From positions 1 through 39,581 of the forward strand of contig NZ_SPQM01000030.1 of assembly GCF_004570345.1 (NCBI RefSeq): a stretch of 39,581 nucleotides of DNA. The letters run 5' to 3'. Of this stretch, positions 6,697 to 15,704 are shown piece after piece. Each line of letters begins with the position of its first letter. Position 1 is the stretch's first letter. Both the position numbers and the translations under genes were made by a program. The notes below the pieces were generated by a model. The model saw nothing but the letters and a program-made list of their open reading frames with translations, did no database searches and was not told the DNA's origin. The stretch comes from Blastococcus sp. CT_GayMR20 (GTDB taxonomy: Bacteria; Actinomycetota; Actinomycetes; Mycobacteriales; Geodermatophilaceae).

Positions 6697-9615
6697 ATGT
6701 CCCGGCCGCCGTCCGTTGGCCGCTTCGTGCGTCCCTCCCGCGGGCACGTGCGTCCCCGCCCGCGCCCCGGCGCTCGCCGGACGCTCGCTGCCCTGCTCCC
6801 GCTGCTGCTCTCGTGCGGCCTGCTCGCGGTCGCCCCCTCGGCGGCGGCCGCCGAGGACGTCGCCACCGAGGAGGCCCGGGTCGAGTCGGGCTCCGGCGCC
6901 GACGCCGTCGAGCTGGACACGACCCTGTACCTCCCGGGCGGCGAGGACCCGGCCCCCGCGGTGGTCCTCGCACACGGCTTCGGCGGCAGCAAGGACTCGG
7001 TGGCCGACGACGCCCGCGACCTGGCCGGGCGCGGCTACGTCGTCCTCACCTACTCCGCCCGCGGCTTCGGCGAGAGCACCGGGCAGATCGGGCTGAACGA
7101 CCCGCGCTACGAGATCGCCGACCTCTCCACGCTGATCGACCTGCTGGCCGACCGCGACGAGGTCGAGCTCGACGACGACGGGGACCCGCGGGTCGGGGTG
7201 GCCGGCGGCTCCTACGGCGGCGCGCTGGCGCTGCTGGGTGCGGCCTACGACGACCGGGTCGACGCCATCGCGCCGCAGATCACCTGGAACTCGCTGACCG
7301 CGGCCCTCTTCCCCTCCCAGACCGGTGACACCGACGGCGCCGAGACCGTCGCCGCGACGCCTCAGGCCGCGGCGACCGGGGTCTACAAGCGGCTGTGGTC
7401 GGGGCTGTTCTTCGGCGTCGGCTCCGTGCCGACCGGCGGCCTCCTCGACGCCCTCGGGGGCACCGGGAACGGGGACGACGCCCCGTCGAACGGCGCCAGC
7501 CTCGAGGGCCTCGACCCGGGATCCCTCGACCCGGCGGTGGTGGAGCAGGCACTGACCTGCGGCCGGTTCCGCGCCGACATCTGCGCGGCCTACCAGACCG
7601 CCGCGGCGACGGGCACGCTCACACCGGAGATCGCCGGCGTCCTCGACCGCAGCAGCCCGGCCGGCGTCCTCGACCGGATCGAGGCGCCGACCCTGCTCGT
7701 CCAGGGCACGCAGGACTCGCTGTTCGGCCTCGGCCAGGCCGACGCCAACGCCCGGGGCATCGCCGCCGACGGCACCCCCGTGAAGGTCGTCTGGTTCAAC
7801 GGTGGCCACGACTCCCCGGCCTCGGACCGGGTCACCGGGGACCTGCGGGAGCAGGTCGCGGGCTGGTTCGACTTCCACCTCCGCGGCCAGGGCGAGGACC
7901 CGGGCACCGGCTTCCAGTTCCCGGCGCCCACCGGGATCGCAGCGACCGGCGGGGTCGGCGTGCAGGGCGGCAACCAGACGGTCGTCACCGGCAACTACCC
8001 GGGTCTGGCGGGCGAGGAGCCCGCCGAGCGCGGCGTGGTCGCGCTCTCGGGCCCGATCCAGCCCGTCGTGACCCCGGCCGGCGGCACGCCGGCCGCGCTC
8101 ACCACGGTGCCCGGGCTCGGCGCGCTGACCGCCGCACTGGGCGGGACGACGCTGGAGATCCCCGGCCAGTTCGCCGCCTTCGAGAGCGAACCCCTGGACG
8201 ACGCGGTCGAGGTGGTCGGCGCACCCACGGTCGAGATCGCGGTGGCTGCCCCCGCGGGGTCGGCCACGCTGTTCGCCAAGCTCTACGACGTCGGGCCCGG
8301 TGGCGGGACGACGCTGCCCGGCGGGCTGGTCGCGCCACTGGCACTGACCGGGCTGTCGACCGATCCGACCGACCCGACGCCGGTCGAGATCACGCTGCCC
8401 GGGATCGTGCACCGCTTCGAGGCCGGCCACACCATGCGGCTGGTGGTCTCCTCGACCGACCAGGCCTTCGCGCTGCCCGCCGAGTCGGCGGTCTACTCGG
8501 TCGGGCTCACCGGCGGCGGTCTCGCCGCGGGGGCGGCGGACCTCGCGGTGCCGCAGGTCGGGGGCCGCACCCAGACCGAGGCGGGCACCTCCCAGTGGTG
8601 GGTGCTGCTCGGGGTGCTGGTGGGCCTCGGGCTGCTCGGGTGGCTCGTGGCGGTCCTCTGGGGACGTCGCCGGCGCCGGCGGGTCTCCGCGGTGGAGCCG
8701 GACGGCGAGGACGTGCCGCTGCGCTTCGAGGGCGTCAGCAAGGCGTACAAGGACGGCTTCGTCGCCGTCCGGGACCTGTCCTTCGAGGTACGGCGCGGCC
8801 AGGTGCTCGGGCTGCTCGGTCCGAACGGTGCCGGCAAGACCACCTCGCTGCGGATGCTCATGGGCCTCATCCGGCCGACCGAGGGACGGATCAGCGTCTT
8901 CGGACACGCGGCCGGCCCCGGGGCGCCGGTCCTGTCCCGCCTCGGCTCCTTCGTCGAGGGCACGGGCCTGCAGCCGCACCTCTCGGGGCGCGACAACCTC
9001 ACGCTGTACTGGGCGGCCACCGGACGCCCGGCTGCGGACGCGCACATGGAGGAGGCCATCGCGGTGGCCGGCCTCGGCTCCGCGATCGACCGGCCGGTGC
9101 GCCGCTACAGCCAGGGCATGCGCCAGCGGGTCGCGATCGCGCAGGCCATGCTCGGGCTGCCCGACCTGCTGGTGCTCGACGAACCGACCAACGGGCTGGA
9201 CCCGCCGCAGATCCACGCGATGCGCGAGGTGCTGCGCTCCTACGCGGCGACAGGTCGCACGGTCATCGTCTCCAGCCACCTGCTCAGCGAGATCGAGCAG
9301 ACCTGCAGCCACGTGGTCGTCATGGCCAAGGGGCAGAAGATCGCACAGGGCACGGTGGAGGAGATCGTCGGCACCGGAGGTGCGGTGTCGATCGGGCTGG
9401 TCGACGACAACGACATGGACCGCGCCATCGCCGTCCTGGAGGGGTTGCCCGGCGTCACCGCCGAGCGCACCGACGAGGGGCTCGTGGCCGACCTGGACGG
9501 CTACGGCCGGGCGGCGGCCCTGCAGGCGCTCGTGGGAGCCGGCATCGAGGTCGACCAGTTCACGCCGCGACGACGGCTCGAAGACGCCTTCCTGGCCCTG
9601 GTGGGGGAATCATGA
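6697..9615 (+). CDS. exported CocE/S15-like serine hydrolase fused to an ABC ATPase
   Basis: 972 residues in one uninterrupted frame. Residues about 27-51 form a signal peptide or anchor (RRTLAALLPLLLSCGLLAVAPSAAAA). Residues 55-400 are an alpha/beta hydrolase of the X-Pro dipeptidyl-peptidase/CocE type, with likely triad Ser172 (GGSYGG), Asp340 (GTQD) and His371 (GGHD). Residues 430-620 are a beta-rich region like the S15 C-terminal domain. A membrane helix at about 633-655 ends in a basic cluster (RRRRRR), so the hydrolase should be outside and the rest inside. Residues 670-972 are an ABC ATPase: Walker A GPNGAGKT (708-715), signature YSQGM (804-808), Walker B LLVLDEP with Glu829, and H-loop His861; it resembles DrrA-type exporters. 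ATG 6697 has only a weak ribosome-binding site; GTG 6727 is an alternative. The permease gene overlaps its stop (ATGA). The physiological substrate is unknown. Confidence 0.88.
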   Translation: MSRPPSVGRFVRPSRGHVRPRPRPGARRTLAALLPLLLSCGLLAVAPSAAAAEDVATEEARVESGSGADAVELDTTLYLPGGEDPAPAVVLAHGFGGSKDSVADDARDLAGRGYVVLTYSARGFGESTGQIGLNDPRYEIADLSTLIDLLADRDEVELDDDGDPRVGVAGGSYGGALALLGAAYDDRVDAIAPQITWNSLTAALFPSQTGDTDGAETVAATPQAAATGVYKRLWSGLFFGVGSVPTGGLLDALGGTGNGDDAPSNGASLEGLDPGSLDPAVVEQALTCGRFRADICAAYQTAAATGTLTPEIAGVLDRSSPAGVLDRIEAPTLLVQGTQDSLFGLGQADANARGIAADGTPVKVVWFNGGHDSPASDRVTGDLREQVAGWFDFHLRGQGEDPGTGFQFPAPTGIAATGGVGVQGGNQTVVTGNYPGLAGEEPAERGVVALSGPIQPVVTPAGGTPAALTTVPGLGALTAALGGTTLEIPGQFAAFESEPLDDAVEVVGAPTVEIAVAAPAGSATLFAKLYDVGPGGGTTLPGGLVAPLALTGLSTDPTDPTPVEITLPGIVHRFEAGHTMRLVVSSTDQAFALPAESAVYSVGLTGGGLAAGAADLAVPQVGGRTQTEAGTSQWWVLLGVLVGLGLLGWLVAVLWGRRRRRRVSAVEPDGEDVPLRFEGVSKAYKDGFVAVRDLSFEVRRGQVLGLLGPNGAGKTTSLRMLMGLIRPTEGRISVFGHAAGPGAPVLSRLGSFVEGTGLQPHLSGRDNLTLYWAATGRPAADAHMEEAIAVAGLGSAIDRPVRRYSQGMRQRVAIAQAMLGLPDLLVLDEPTNGLDPPQIHAMREVLRSYAATGRTVIVSSHLLSEIEQTCSHVVVMAKGQKIAQGTVEEIVGTGGAVSIGLVDDNDMDRAIAVLEGLPGVTAERTDEGLVADLDGYGRAAALQALVGAGIEVDQFTPRRRLEDAFLALVGES

Positions 9616-10523
9616 CGACGGAGTCGGCCGCGAAGTCGGCGTTCAGCGCGCCCCGCGACACCGCGCACGTGCAGCCGACCGGCGCCGTGGGCGGCTACCG
9701 GCCGGAGCGGACGCTGCGGCTGTCGGTGGAGCTGCGCCGGCAGTTCAAGCGCCGCCGCACCATCGGCGTCGTCGCGCTGATGGTCGCCCTCCCGCTGATC
9801 CTCATCGGCGCCCTGCAGCTCGGGGCGAGCGAGGAGGCGGCCGAGAACAACCGGATCAACCTGGTCGACGTCGCCACGTCCAGCGGGCTGAACTTCACGC
9901 TGTTCGTGCTCTTCGCGACCACGGGCTTCTTCCTGGTCGTCGTCTACGCGCTCTGCTTCGGCGACACCGTGGCCAGCGAGGCGCAGTGGGGGTCGCTGCG
10001 GTACACGCTCGCGACTCCGGTCCCGCGCATGCGGCTGCTGCGCCAGAAGTTCTACGCGGCGCTGGTGCTGTCGGTCGGGGCGCTGGTCACGCTGGCGACG
10101 GTGGCGGTCGTGGCCGGTGGCATCGCATTCGGCTTCGAGGACATCCAGACGCCGGTCGGGGTGACCCTCGGCCAGGGCGAGGGCCTGCTGCGGCTCGCCG
10201 GGATGCTCGGCTACCTCGCCGTCCACCTGCTGGTGGTCGGCACGCTGGCCTTCTGGTTCTCCACGATCACCGACGCACCGCTGGCCGCCGTGGGCGGCGC
10301 CGTCTTCACGATGTTCGTCTTCGCCATCCTCGACCAGGTCGAGCAGCTGGGCGCGATCCGCGACTGGTTCCCGACCGCCGAGGAGTTCGCCTGGACCGAC
10401 CTGCTGCAGACCCCGGTCGACTCCGCCGACCTCTACCGCGGGGTGATCCAGTCGCTGGTCTACTCGGCGATCTTCACGTTCCTCGCCTTCCGGCACTTCG
10501 CCCGGCGCGACGTCACCAGCTGA
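9612..10523 (+). CDS. ABC-2 type transporter permease
   Basis: 303 residues. ATG 9612 overlaps the TGA of the fusion gene (ATGA), and gggggaa lies at 9603-9609, so translation is coupled. A roughly 45-residue cytoplasmic N terminus is followed by six or so hydrophobic segments: RRTIGVVALMVALPLILIGAL, FTLFVLFATTGFFLVVVYAL, LVLSVGALVTLATVAVVAGG, GMLGYLAVHLLVVGTLAFWF, APLAAVGGAVFTMFVFAIL and a final one before HFARRD. The motif GDTVASEAQWGSLRYTLATPVPRMRLL is typical of ABC-2 permeases (erasure of old state, then type-2 re-synthesis region). It forms the membrane channel for the ATPase domain of the preceding protein. Its stop TGA begins the repeat at 10521. Confidence 0.9.
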   Translation: MTTESAAKSAFSAPRDTAHVQPTGAVGGYRPERTLRLSVELRRQFKRRRTIGVVALMVALPLILIGALQLGASEEAAENNRINLVDVATSSGLNFTLFVLFATTGFFLVVVYALCFGDTVASEAQWGSLRYTLATPVPRMRLLRQKFYAALVLSVGALVTLATVAVVAGGIAFGFEDIQTPVGVTLGQGEGLLRLAGMLGYLAVHLLVVGTLAFWFSTITDAPLAAVGGAVFTMFVFAILDQVEQLGAIRDWFPTAEEFAWTDLLQTPVDSADLYRGVIQSLVYSAIFTFLAFRHFARRDVTS

Positions 10524-10912
10524 CGGAAGGACCCCGTCCTCCCCACCCCTGCAAGCTCGGGGCGGTGCCCCTGGACGGGGCCGGTGTCCCGGAACCTGAT
10601 GACGGCGCGATCGGCCGTGACCCACTCCAGCAGGCCCGACGGGTCCTCGAAGCGGAAGTCGGCGGCGTCGTCCCGCACCTTCGCGCCCCGGTCGAGGATC
10701 AGCTGCAGTCGGTTCCCGGGTTGCAGACGGAAGGTCACGCGGTCGACGCCGCCGTAGCAGAAGCTGGGCGCGTTCCACTTCACGTGCTCGCTGATCCCGT
10801 CGTCCGCCTCCAGGATCGCGGCGCGCAGCCGCTCGATGCCAGCCGTCAGCGGGTGGTCCAGGGCGGCCACGAAGCCGTCGACGTCGTCCGCACGGCGTGG
10901 CATCCCGGTCAT
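10460..10912 (-). CDS. DUF1801 family protein with repeat-derived C terminus
   Basis: 150 residues. The first 110 or so are a DUF1801 (YdhG-like) domain: VDGFVAALDHPLTAGIERLRAAILEADDGISEHVKWNAPSFCYGG, then VTFRLQPGNRLQLILDRGAK, then DDAADFRFEDPSGLLEWVTADRAVIRFRD. Family members normally finish with a helix after that point; here residues from about 112 on (GPVQGHRPELAGVGRTG...) are translated from repeat copy B and then from the antisense of the permease's 3' end, overlapping it by 64 bases. The tail looks acquired. ATG 10912 overlaps the HAD stop (ATGA); ATG 10903 has better spacing from gggagg and may be the true start. Function is unknown. Confidence 0.75.
   Translation of the reverse strand: MTGMPRRADDVDGFVAALDHPLTAGIERLRAAILEADDGISEHVKWNAPSFCYGGVDRVTFRLQPGNRLQLILDRGAKVRDDAADFRFEDPSGLLEWVTADRAVIRFRDTGPVQGHRPELAGVGRTGSFRQLVTSRRAKCRKARNVKIAE
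10521..10582 (+). repeat. REP-like palindromic element, copy B
   Basis: It begins TGAcggaaggaccccgtcc, has a core cacccct-gcaagctcgggg, and ends ggacggggcc. It aligns along its whole length with the reverse strand of 2759-2818 (about 80% by eye, small indels). Again the TGA at the element's edge is the stop codon of a gene (the permease), and again the element lies where two convergent genes meet. It runs into the 3' part of the DUF1801 frame. Bidirectional termination is the likely role. Confidence 0.65.
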
Positions 10913-11739
10913 CCCTCCCGGACGCTGGCGAGCACGGCCTGCGCCCAGCCCTCGCCCATGGGGGCATCGGTCACCGACGCATTGGGGACAGCCCCCAGCA
11001 GGCCGGCCATCCCGTCCACGGCCGCGCCGTTCGCGGTGATGAACAGCCTGCCGACCGCGGGCGCCATGTCCAGGTCGCTGACGCTGTCACCGATCGCCAC
11101 GGCGTCGTCAGGGGTGAGGCCCCGCCGTTCGAGGTCCCAGGCGACGGCTGCGCCCTTGGAGATGCCGCGCGGCATCAGGTGGTAGACCCGCGGCGGCAGC
11201 GGGTCGTCGTCCAGGGTCATCCGGGACGTCGCCGGGATGGCGCCGTTGTCCTTGAGGGTGAGCCAGCCGGCGCCCCGCTCGGCGAGCCAGGCGTCGACGG
11301 AGAGCGGGTCCACCCGCCCACGGAGGAGGGCGTCGGTGGTGTGCGTGGCGTGCCACGGCGCGTGCCACTCCAGCCGGCCCGGGTGCTCGGCGATGAGCCG
11401 CTCGACGATCCCCAGTTCGGCCATCACGTCCATCGGCGCCCGGCCGTCGTACTCGGCAGGCAGGGCGCCGGTGAGCCGATGGGTGCCCCGACCGGCGTCC
11501 CAGGTGATCGTGGCGCCCAGCTCCGCGATGGCGCCGTCCGCGGCGAAGATGCGGGCCGCCTCGACGACCTGCTCGAGCGTCCGGCCGCTGACCAGCACCA
11601 ACGGCACCTCGGCCTCGTGGAGGGCCAGCAGCGCGGCGGCGGGATCGGCGGTCAGATCGCGACGGGCGGTGTGCCAGAAAGAGCCCCGCGGGCCGACCAT
11701 CGTGCCGTCGAGGTCGGTGTAGACGATGCGGGTGGTCAC
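10909..11739 (-). CDS. HAD-superfamily phosphatase (Cof/MPGP-like)
   Basis: 276 residues from GTG 11739, with agga upstream. Motif I is YTDLDGT (Asp9 nucleophile, Asp11 acid/base); motif II is LVSGRT (Ser at about 50); the motif III lysine is in GISKGAAVAWDLE; motif IV is GDSVSDLDM (Asp218, Asp222). The cap between motifs II and III (about residues 85-185) fits the type-IIB cap of mannosyl-3-phosphoglycerate or sucrose-phosphate phosphatases. It is a cytoplasmic Mg-dependent phosphatase probably acting on a sugar phosphate; the substrate cannot be named. It is translationally coupled to the downstream DUF1801 gene and divergent from the SAM-controlled gene. Confidence 0.87.
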   Translation of the reverse strand: MTTRIVYTDLDGTMVGPRGSFWHTARRDLTADPAAALLALHEAEVPLVLVSGRTLEQVVEAARIFAADGAIAELGATITWDAGRGTHRLTGALPAEYDGRAPMDVMAELGIVERLIAEHPGRLEWHAPWHATHTTDALLRGRVDPLSVDAWLAERGAGWLTLKDNGAIPATSRMTLDDDPLPPRVYHLMPRGISKGAAVAWDLERRGLTPDDAVAIGDSVSDLDMAPAVGRLFITANGAAVDGMAGLLGAVPNASVTDAPMGEGWAQAVLASVREG

Positions 11740-11801
11740 ATCTCACATCCTGGCCAGCGGCAGGCGTCGAACCGGCACTGGGTAGAGTTCACGGCGTTCC
11801 A

Positions 11802-11931
11802 CTCATCCAGAGGGGCAGAGGGACACGGCCCGATGAAGCCCCGGCAACCGCCGCCCGTCGCACAGCTGCGACAGGCGGGAGGTGCCAATTCCGTCCCGCG
11901 CGGCTCGACGGCCCGGTGCGGGGAAGATGAG
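11802..11931 (+). ncRNA. SAM-I (S-box) riboswitch
   Basis: Conserved core elements appear in order: ctcatccagagg, gagggac, cggcccgatgaagcc, ccggcaacc, ggtgccaattcc, gaagatgag. P1 pairs ctcatc (11802-11807) with gatgag (11926-11931). P3 is a strong hairpin (ccgcccgtcgca / tgcgacaggcggg around 11850-11880), and P4 is formed by gtcccgc / gcgggg (about 11893-11923). The 3' strand of P1 overlaps the Shine-Dalgarno gaggagg (11929-11935), so SAM binding should block translation directly, with no separate terminator needed. P4 is present, so SAM-I fits better than SAM-IV. Confidence 0.92.
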
Positions 11932-11945
11932 GAGGTAGTCGTCGC

Positions 11946-13265
11946 ATGACTCTGACCGATCCCAGCACCACCGAGGTGAGCGCAGCGGCCCAGGCGGACC
12001 CATCCGCCGGTGGCCCCGTTCCTGCCTGTCCCGCGCGCGGCCTGGTGTGCCGCAACTGCGGGGCGACGTTCGGACTGATCGCCGAGCACGCCTGTGCCGA
12101 GTGCTTCGGCCCGCTCGAGGTCGACTACGACCCCGAGCTGATGAAGGCCGTGACCCGCGAGCAGATCGAGGCGGGCCCGCACAACATCTGGCGCTACGCC
12201 GGGCTGCTGCCCGTGGGGCAGGACCCGGCCGACCGGGTCAGCCTCGACCCCGGCCTGACGCCGCTGGTGCGCGCCGACCGGCTGGCCGCCGAGCTCGGCA
12301 TCACCGGCGGGCTCTGGGTGAAGGACGACTCGGCCAATCCCACGCACTCCTTCAAGGACCGCGTCGTGTCGCTGGCCGCCACGGCGGCCAAGGGCCTGGG
12401 CTACACGAGGATCGCGGCCGCCTCGACGGGCAACCTCGCGAACTCGGTGGCCGCGCACGCCGCCCGCGTCGGCATCCCGTCCTTCGTGTTCATCCCGAGC
12501 GACCTGGAGCCGGGCAAGGTCGTGCAGTCGGCGGTCTACGGCCAGACCCTGGTCGCCGTCGACGGCTCCTACGACGACGTCAACCGCCTCACCAGCGAGC
12601 TGGCCGAGACCGACGAGTTCGAGGACACCGCCTTCGTCAACCAGAACGTCCGGCCGTACTACGCCGAGGGTTCCAAGACGATGGGCTACGAGATCGCCGA
12701 GCAGCTCGGCTGGCGGATCCCGGCCCAGGTCGTCATCCCGATGGCGTCCGGGTCGCTGCTGACCAAGGTGGACAAGGCGTTCCGCGAGCTCACCGCCGCC
12801 GGCATCGTCGAGGCCACCGAGTGGACGATCTTCGGTGCCCAGTCCGCGGGGTGCGACCCGATCGCCACCGCCTTCGAGCAGGGCTGGGACGTCGTCCAGC
12901 CGGTGAAGCCCTTCGGCATCGCGAAGTCGCTGAACATCGGCAACCCGGCCGACGGCCCGTACGCCCTCGACGCCATCCGCCGCACCGGCGGTTCGGTCGG
13001 CCGCGTCGGGGACGACGAGATCGTGCAGGGGATCCGGGACCTGGCGCGGACCACCGGCGTCTTCGCCGAGACGGCAGGCGGCGTGACGGTCGCGGTGCTC
13101 CGCCAGCTGGTGGAGAACGGCCGGCTCGACCCGTCGAAGGAGACCGTCGTCCTCAACACCGGGGAGGGCCTGAAGACGCTCGACCCGCTCGAGCCGGTCG
13201 TCGGCCCCACCCACCGGGTGGAGCCGTCGCTGAAGTCGGCGCGAGCGGCCGGCCTCATCGGCTGA
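11946..13265 (+). CDS. thrC: threonine-synthase-like PLP enzyme under SAM riboswitch control
   Basis: 439 residues, ATG 11946, aggagg at 11930-11935. The N-terminal domain has a zinc-ribbon-like pattern: CRNCG, then CAEC (about residues 35-55). The fold-type II PLP lysine is Lys137 in HSFKDR, and the phosphate-binding loop is ASTGNLANS (about 158-166). Overall it matches threonine synthase (O-phosphohomoserine to threonine). Control by SAM is odd for a threonine gene. From memory, Streptomyces has a similar SAM-associated gene in the order thrC-like, moaD-like, csp, groEL2, and a ThrC-like enzyme (MetM) there makes homocysteine from O-phosphohomoserine with a MoaD-like sulfur carrier. Here the order is the same but the carrier gene is absent. 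The fold assignment is firm; the reaction is uncertain. Confidence 0.85.
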   Translation: MTLTDPSTTEVSAAAQADPSAGGPVPACPARGLVCRNCGATFGLIAEHACAECFGPLEVDYDPELMKAVTREQIEAGPHNIWRYAGLLPVGQDPADRVSLDPGLTPLVRADRLAAELGITGGLWVKDDSANPTHSFKDRVVSLAATAAKGLGYTRIAAASTGNLANSVAAHAARVGIPSFVFIPSDLEPGKVVQSAVYGQTLVAVDGSYDDVNRLTSELAETDEFEDTAFVNQNVRPYYAEGSKTMGYEIAEQLGWRIPAQVVIPMASGSLLTKVDKAFRELTAAGIVEATEWTIFGAQSAGCDPIATAFEQGWDVVQPVKPFGIAKSLNIGNPADGPYALDAIRRTGGSVGRVGDDEIVQGIRDLARTTGVFAETAGGVTVAVLRQLVENGRLDPSKETVVLNTGEGLKTLDPLEPVVGPTHRVEPSLKSARAAGLIG

Positions 13266-13275
13266 CGCCAGGGAC

Positions 13276-13308
13276 CCGGATCGGCGGCCGACCCGTCGCC
13301 CGATCCGG
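13276..13308 (+). terminator. probable terminator after the thrC-like gene
   Basis: Perfect 9-base arms CCGGATCGG (13276-13284) and CCGATCCGG (13300-13308) with a 15-base GC-rich loop, starting 11 bases after the stop codon. No T-run follows, as is common in high-GC actinobacteria. It separates the riboswitch-controlled gene from csp and suggests a single-gene transcript. Confidence 0.6.
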
Positions 13309-13462
13309 CAACAGTCCGGCGTCGAAGTACCGCCACCGGGCATTTCCTGATGTACGTTCTCGCGCGGTTCCAGTTCCATGTTCGTGTTCGAGCGGGCGGA
13401 AGAGCTAGACCCGGTTCCCCGATCCAGAGGGACCGTCCGTACGCACGAACGTGGGAGCACAC
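13309..13462 (+). promoter_or_regulatory. csp upstream region
   Basis: This 154-base stretch between the thrC terminator and csp encodes no protein I can support and should carry the csp promoter and leader. A TACGTT (13353-13358) preceded by TG fits an extended -10 box, but no convincing -35 is present. A MoaD/ThiS-like gene, found at this place in some relatives, is not here. Confidence 0.35.
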
Positions 13463-13663
13463 GTGGCACAGGGCACCGTGAAGTGGTTCAACGCCGAGAA
13501 GGGCTTCGGCTTCATCGCCGTCGACGGCGGCCAGGACGTCTTCGTCCACTACTCGGCCATCCAGATGGACGGGTACAAGAACCTCGAAGAGGGCCAGCGG
13601 GTCAACTTCGAGGTCGTCCAGGGCGCCAAGGGCCCCCAGGCGGACCAGGTCACCGCGGCCTGA
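13463..13663 (+). CDS. cold-shock protein, CspA family
   Basis: 66 residues from GTG 13463, placed after gggag at 13453-13457 and matching the family N terminus ([17 protein letters not shown]). RNP1 is KGFGFI and RNP2 is VFVHY; the remainder ([24 protein letters not shown]) completes the five-stranded OB-fold, so the length is normal. It is a cytoplasmic single-strand RNA/DNA-binding chaperone that melts mRNA structure. A start at GTG 13451 would add four residues but has no suitable ribosome-binding site. It lies directly upstream of groEL2, separated by a strong terminator. Confidence 0.95.
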   Translation: MAQGTVKWFNAEKGFGFIAVDGGQDVFVHYSAIQMDGYKNLEEGQRVNFEVVQGAKGPQADQVTAA

Positions 13664-13684
13664 ACCCAGCAGTCAGCACCGGCA

Positions 13685-13718
13685 CAGGCCCGGTTCCCCG
13701 CACGGGGGACCGGGCCTG
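13685..13718 (+). terminator. terminator after csp
   Basis: Stem of 15 pairs: arms 13685-13699 (caggcccggttcccc) and 13704-13718 (gggggaccgggcctg), loop gcac, with a single G-U wobble. It starts 22 bases after the csp stop and has no T-run. Confidence 0.8.
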
Positions 13719-13734
13719 CGTCGTCCCGTCGTAG

Positions 13735-15576
<1,842 letters not shown>

Positions 15577-15615
15577 GTCCCGCCACCCGCATCGTGTGAC
15601 ACCAGCACTGCCCGG

Positions 15616-15647
15616 CAGGGGCGGTCCGCTTCGGCGGGCCGCCCCTG
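15616..15647 (+). terminator. terminator after groEL2
   Basis: A 14-base stem, caggggcggtccgc (15616-15629) and gcgggccgcccctg (15634-15647), with one wobble pair and the very stable ttcg tetraloop, 39 bases after the stop. Confidence 0.85.
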
Positions 15648-15675
15648 TCGGCATCTCCGGGAGGCGATACCGACA

Positions 15676-15693
15676 GCAACTTCGGGAAGTTGC
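15676..15693. terminator. short palindrome between convergent groEL2 and VOC pseudogene
   Basis: GCAACTTC-gg-GAAGTTGC, perfect 8-base arms. It lies 12 bases beyond the end of the VOC remnant, so it could terminate transcription from that side; it could also be an operator-like site. Confidence 0.45.
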
Positions 15694-15704
15694 GGCTGCG
15701 GCCC

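Noticed and set aside
6505..9312. 935-residue antisense ORF opposite the ABC fusion gene
   Set aside because: Low-complexity Arg/Gly/Asp composition and no recognisable motif; the sense strand has a clear gene.
7395..10523. 1042-residue ORF joining an Arg/Pro-rich segment to the ABC permease
   Set aside because: The first 740 residues are an out-of-frame shadow of the hydrolase-ABC gene; the permease starts at ATG 9612 with its own ribosome-binding site.
11802..11931. SAM-IV class for the riboswitch
   Set aside because: A P4-like stem lies between the conserved ggtgcc region and the closing gatgag, and the core matches SAM-I more closely; a covariance-model scan with both families would settle it.
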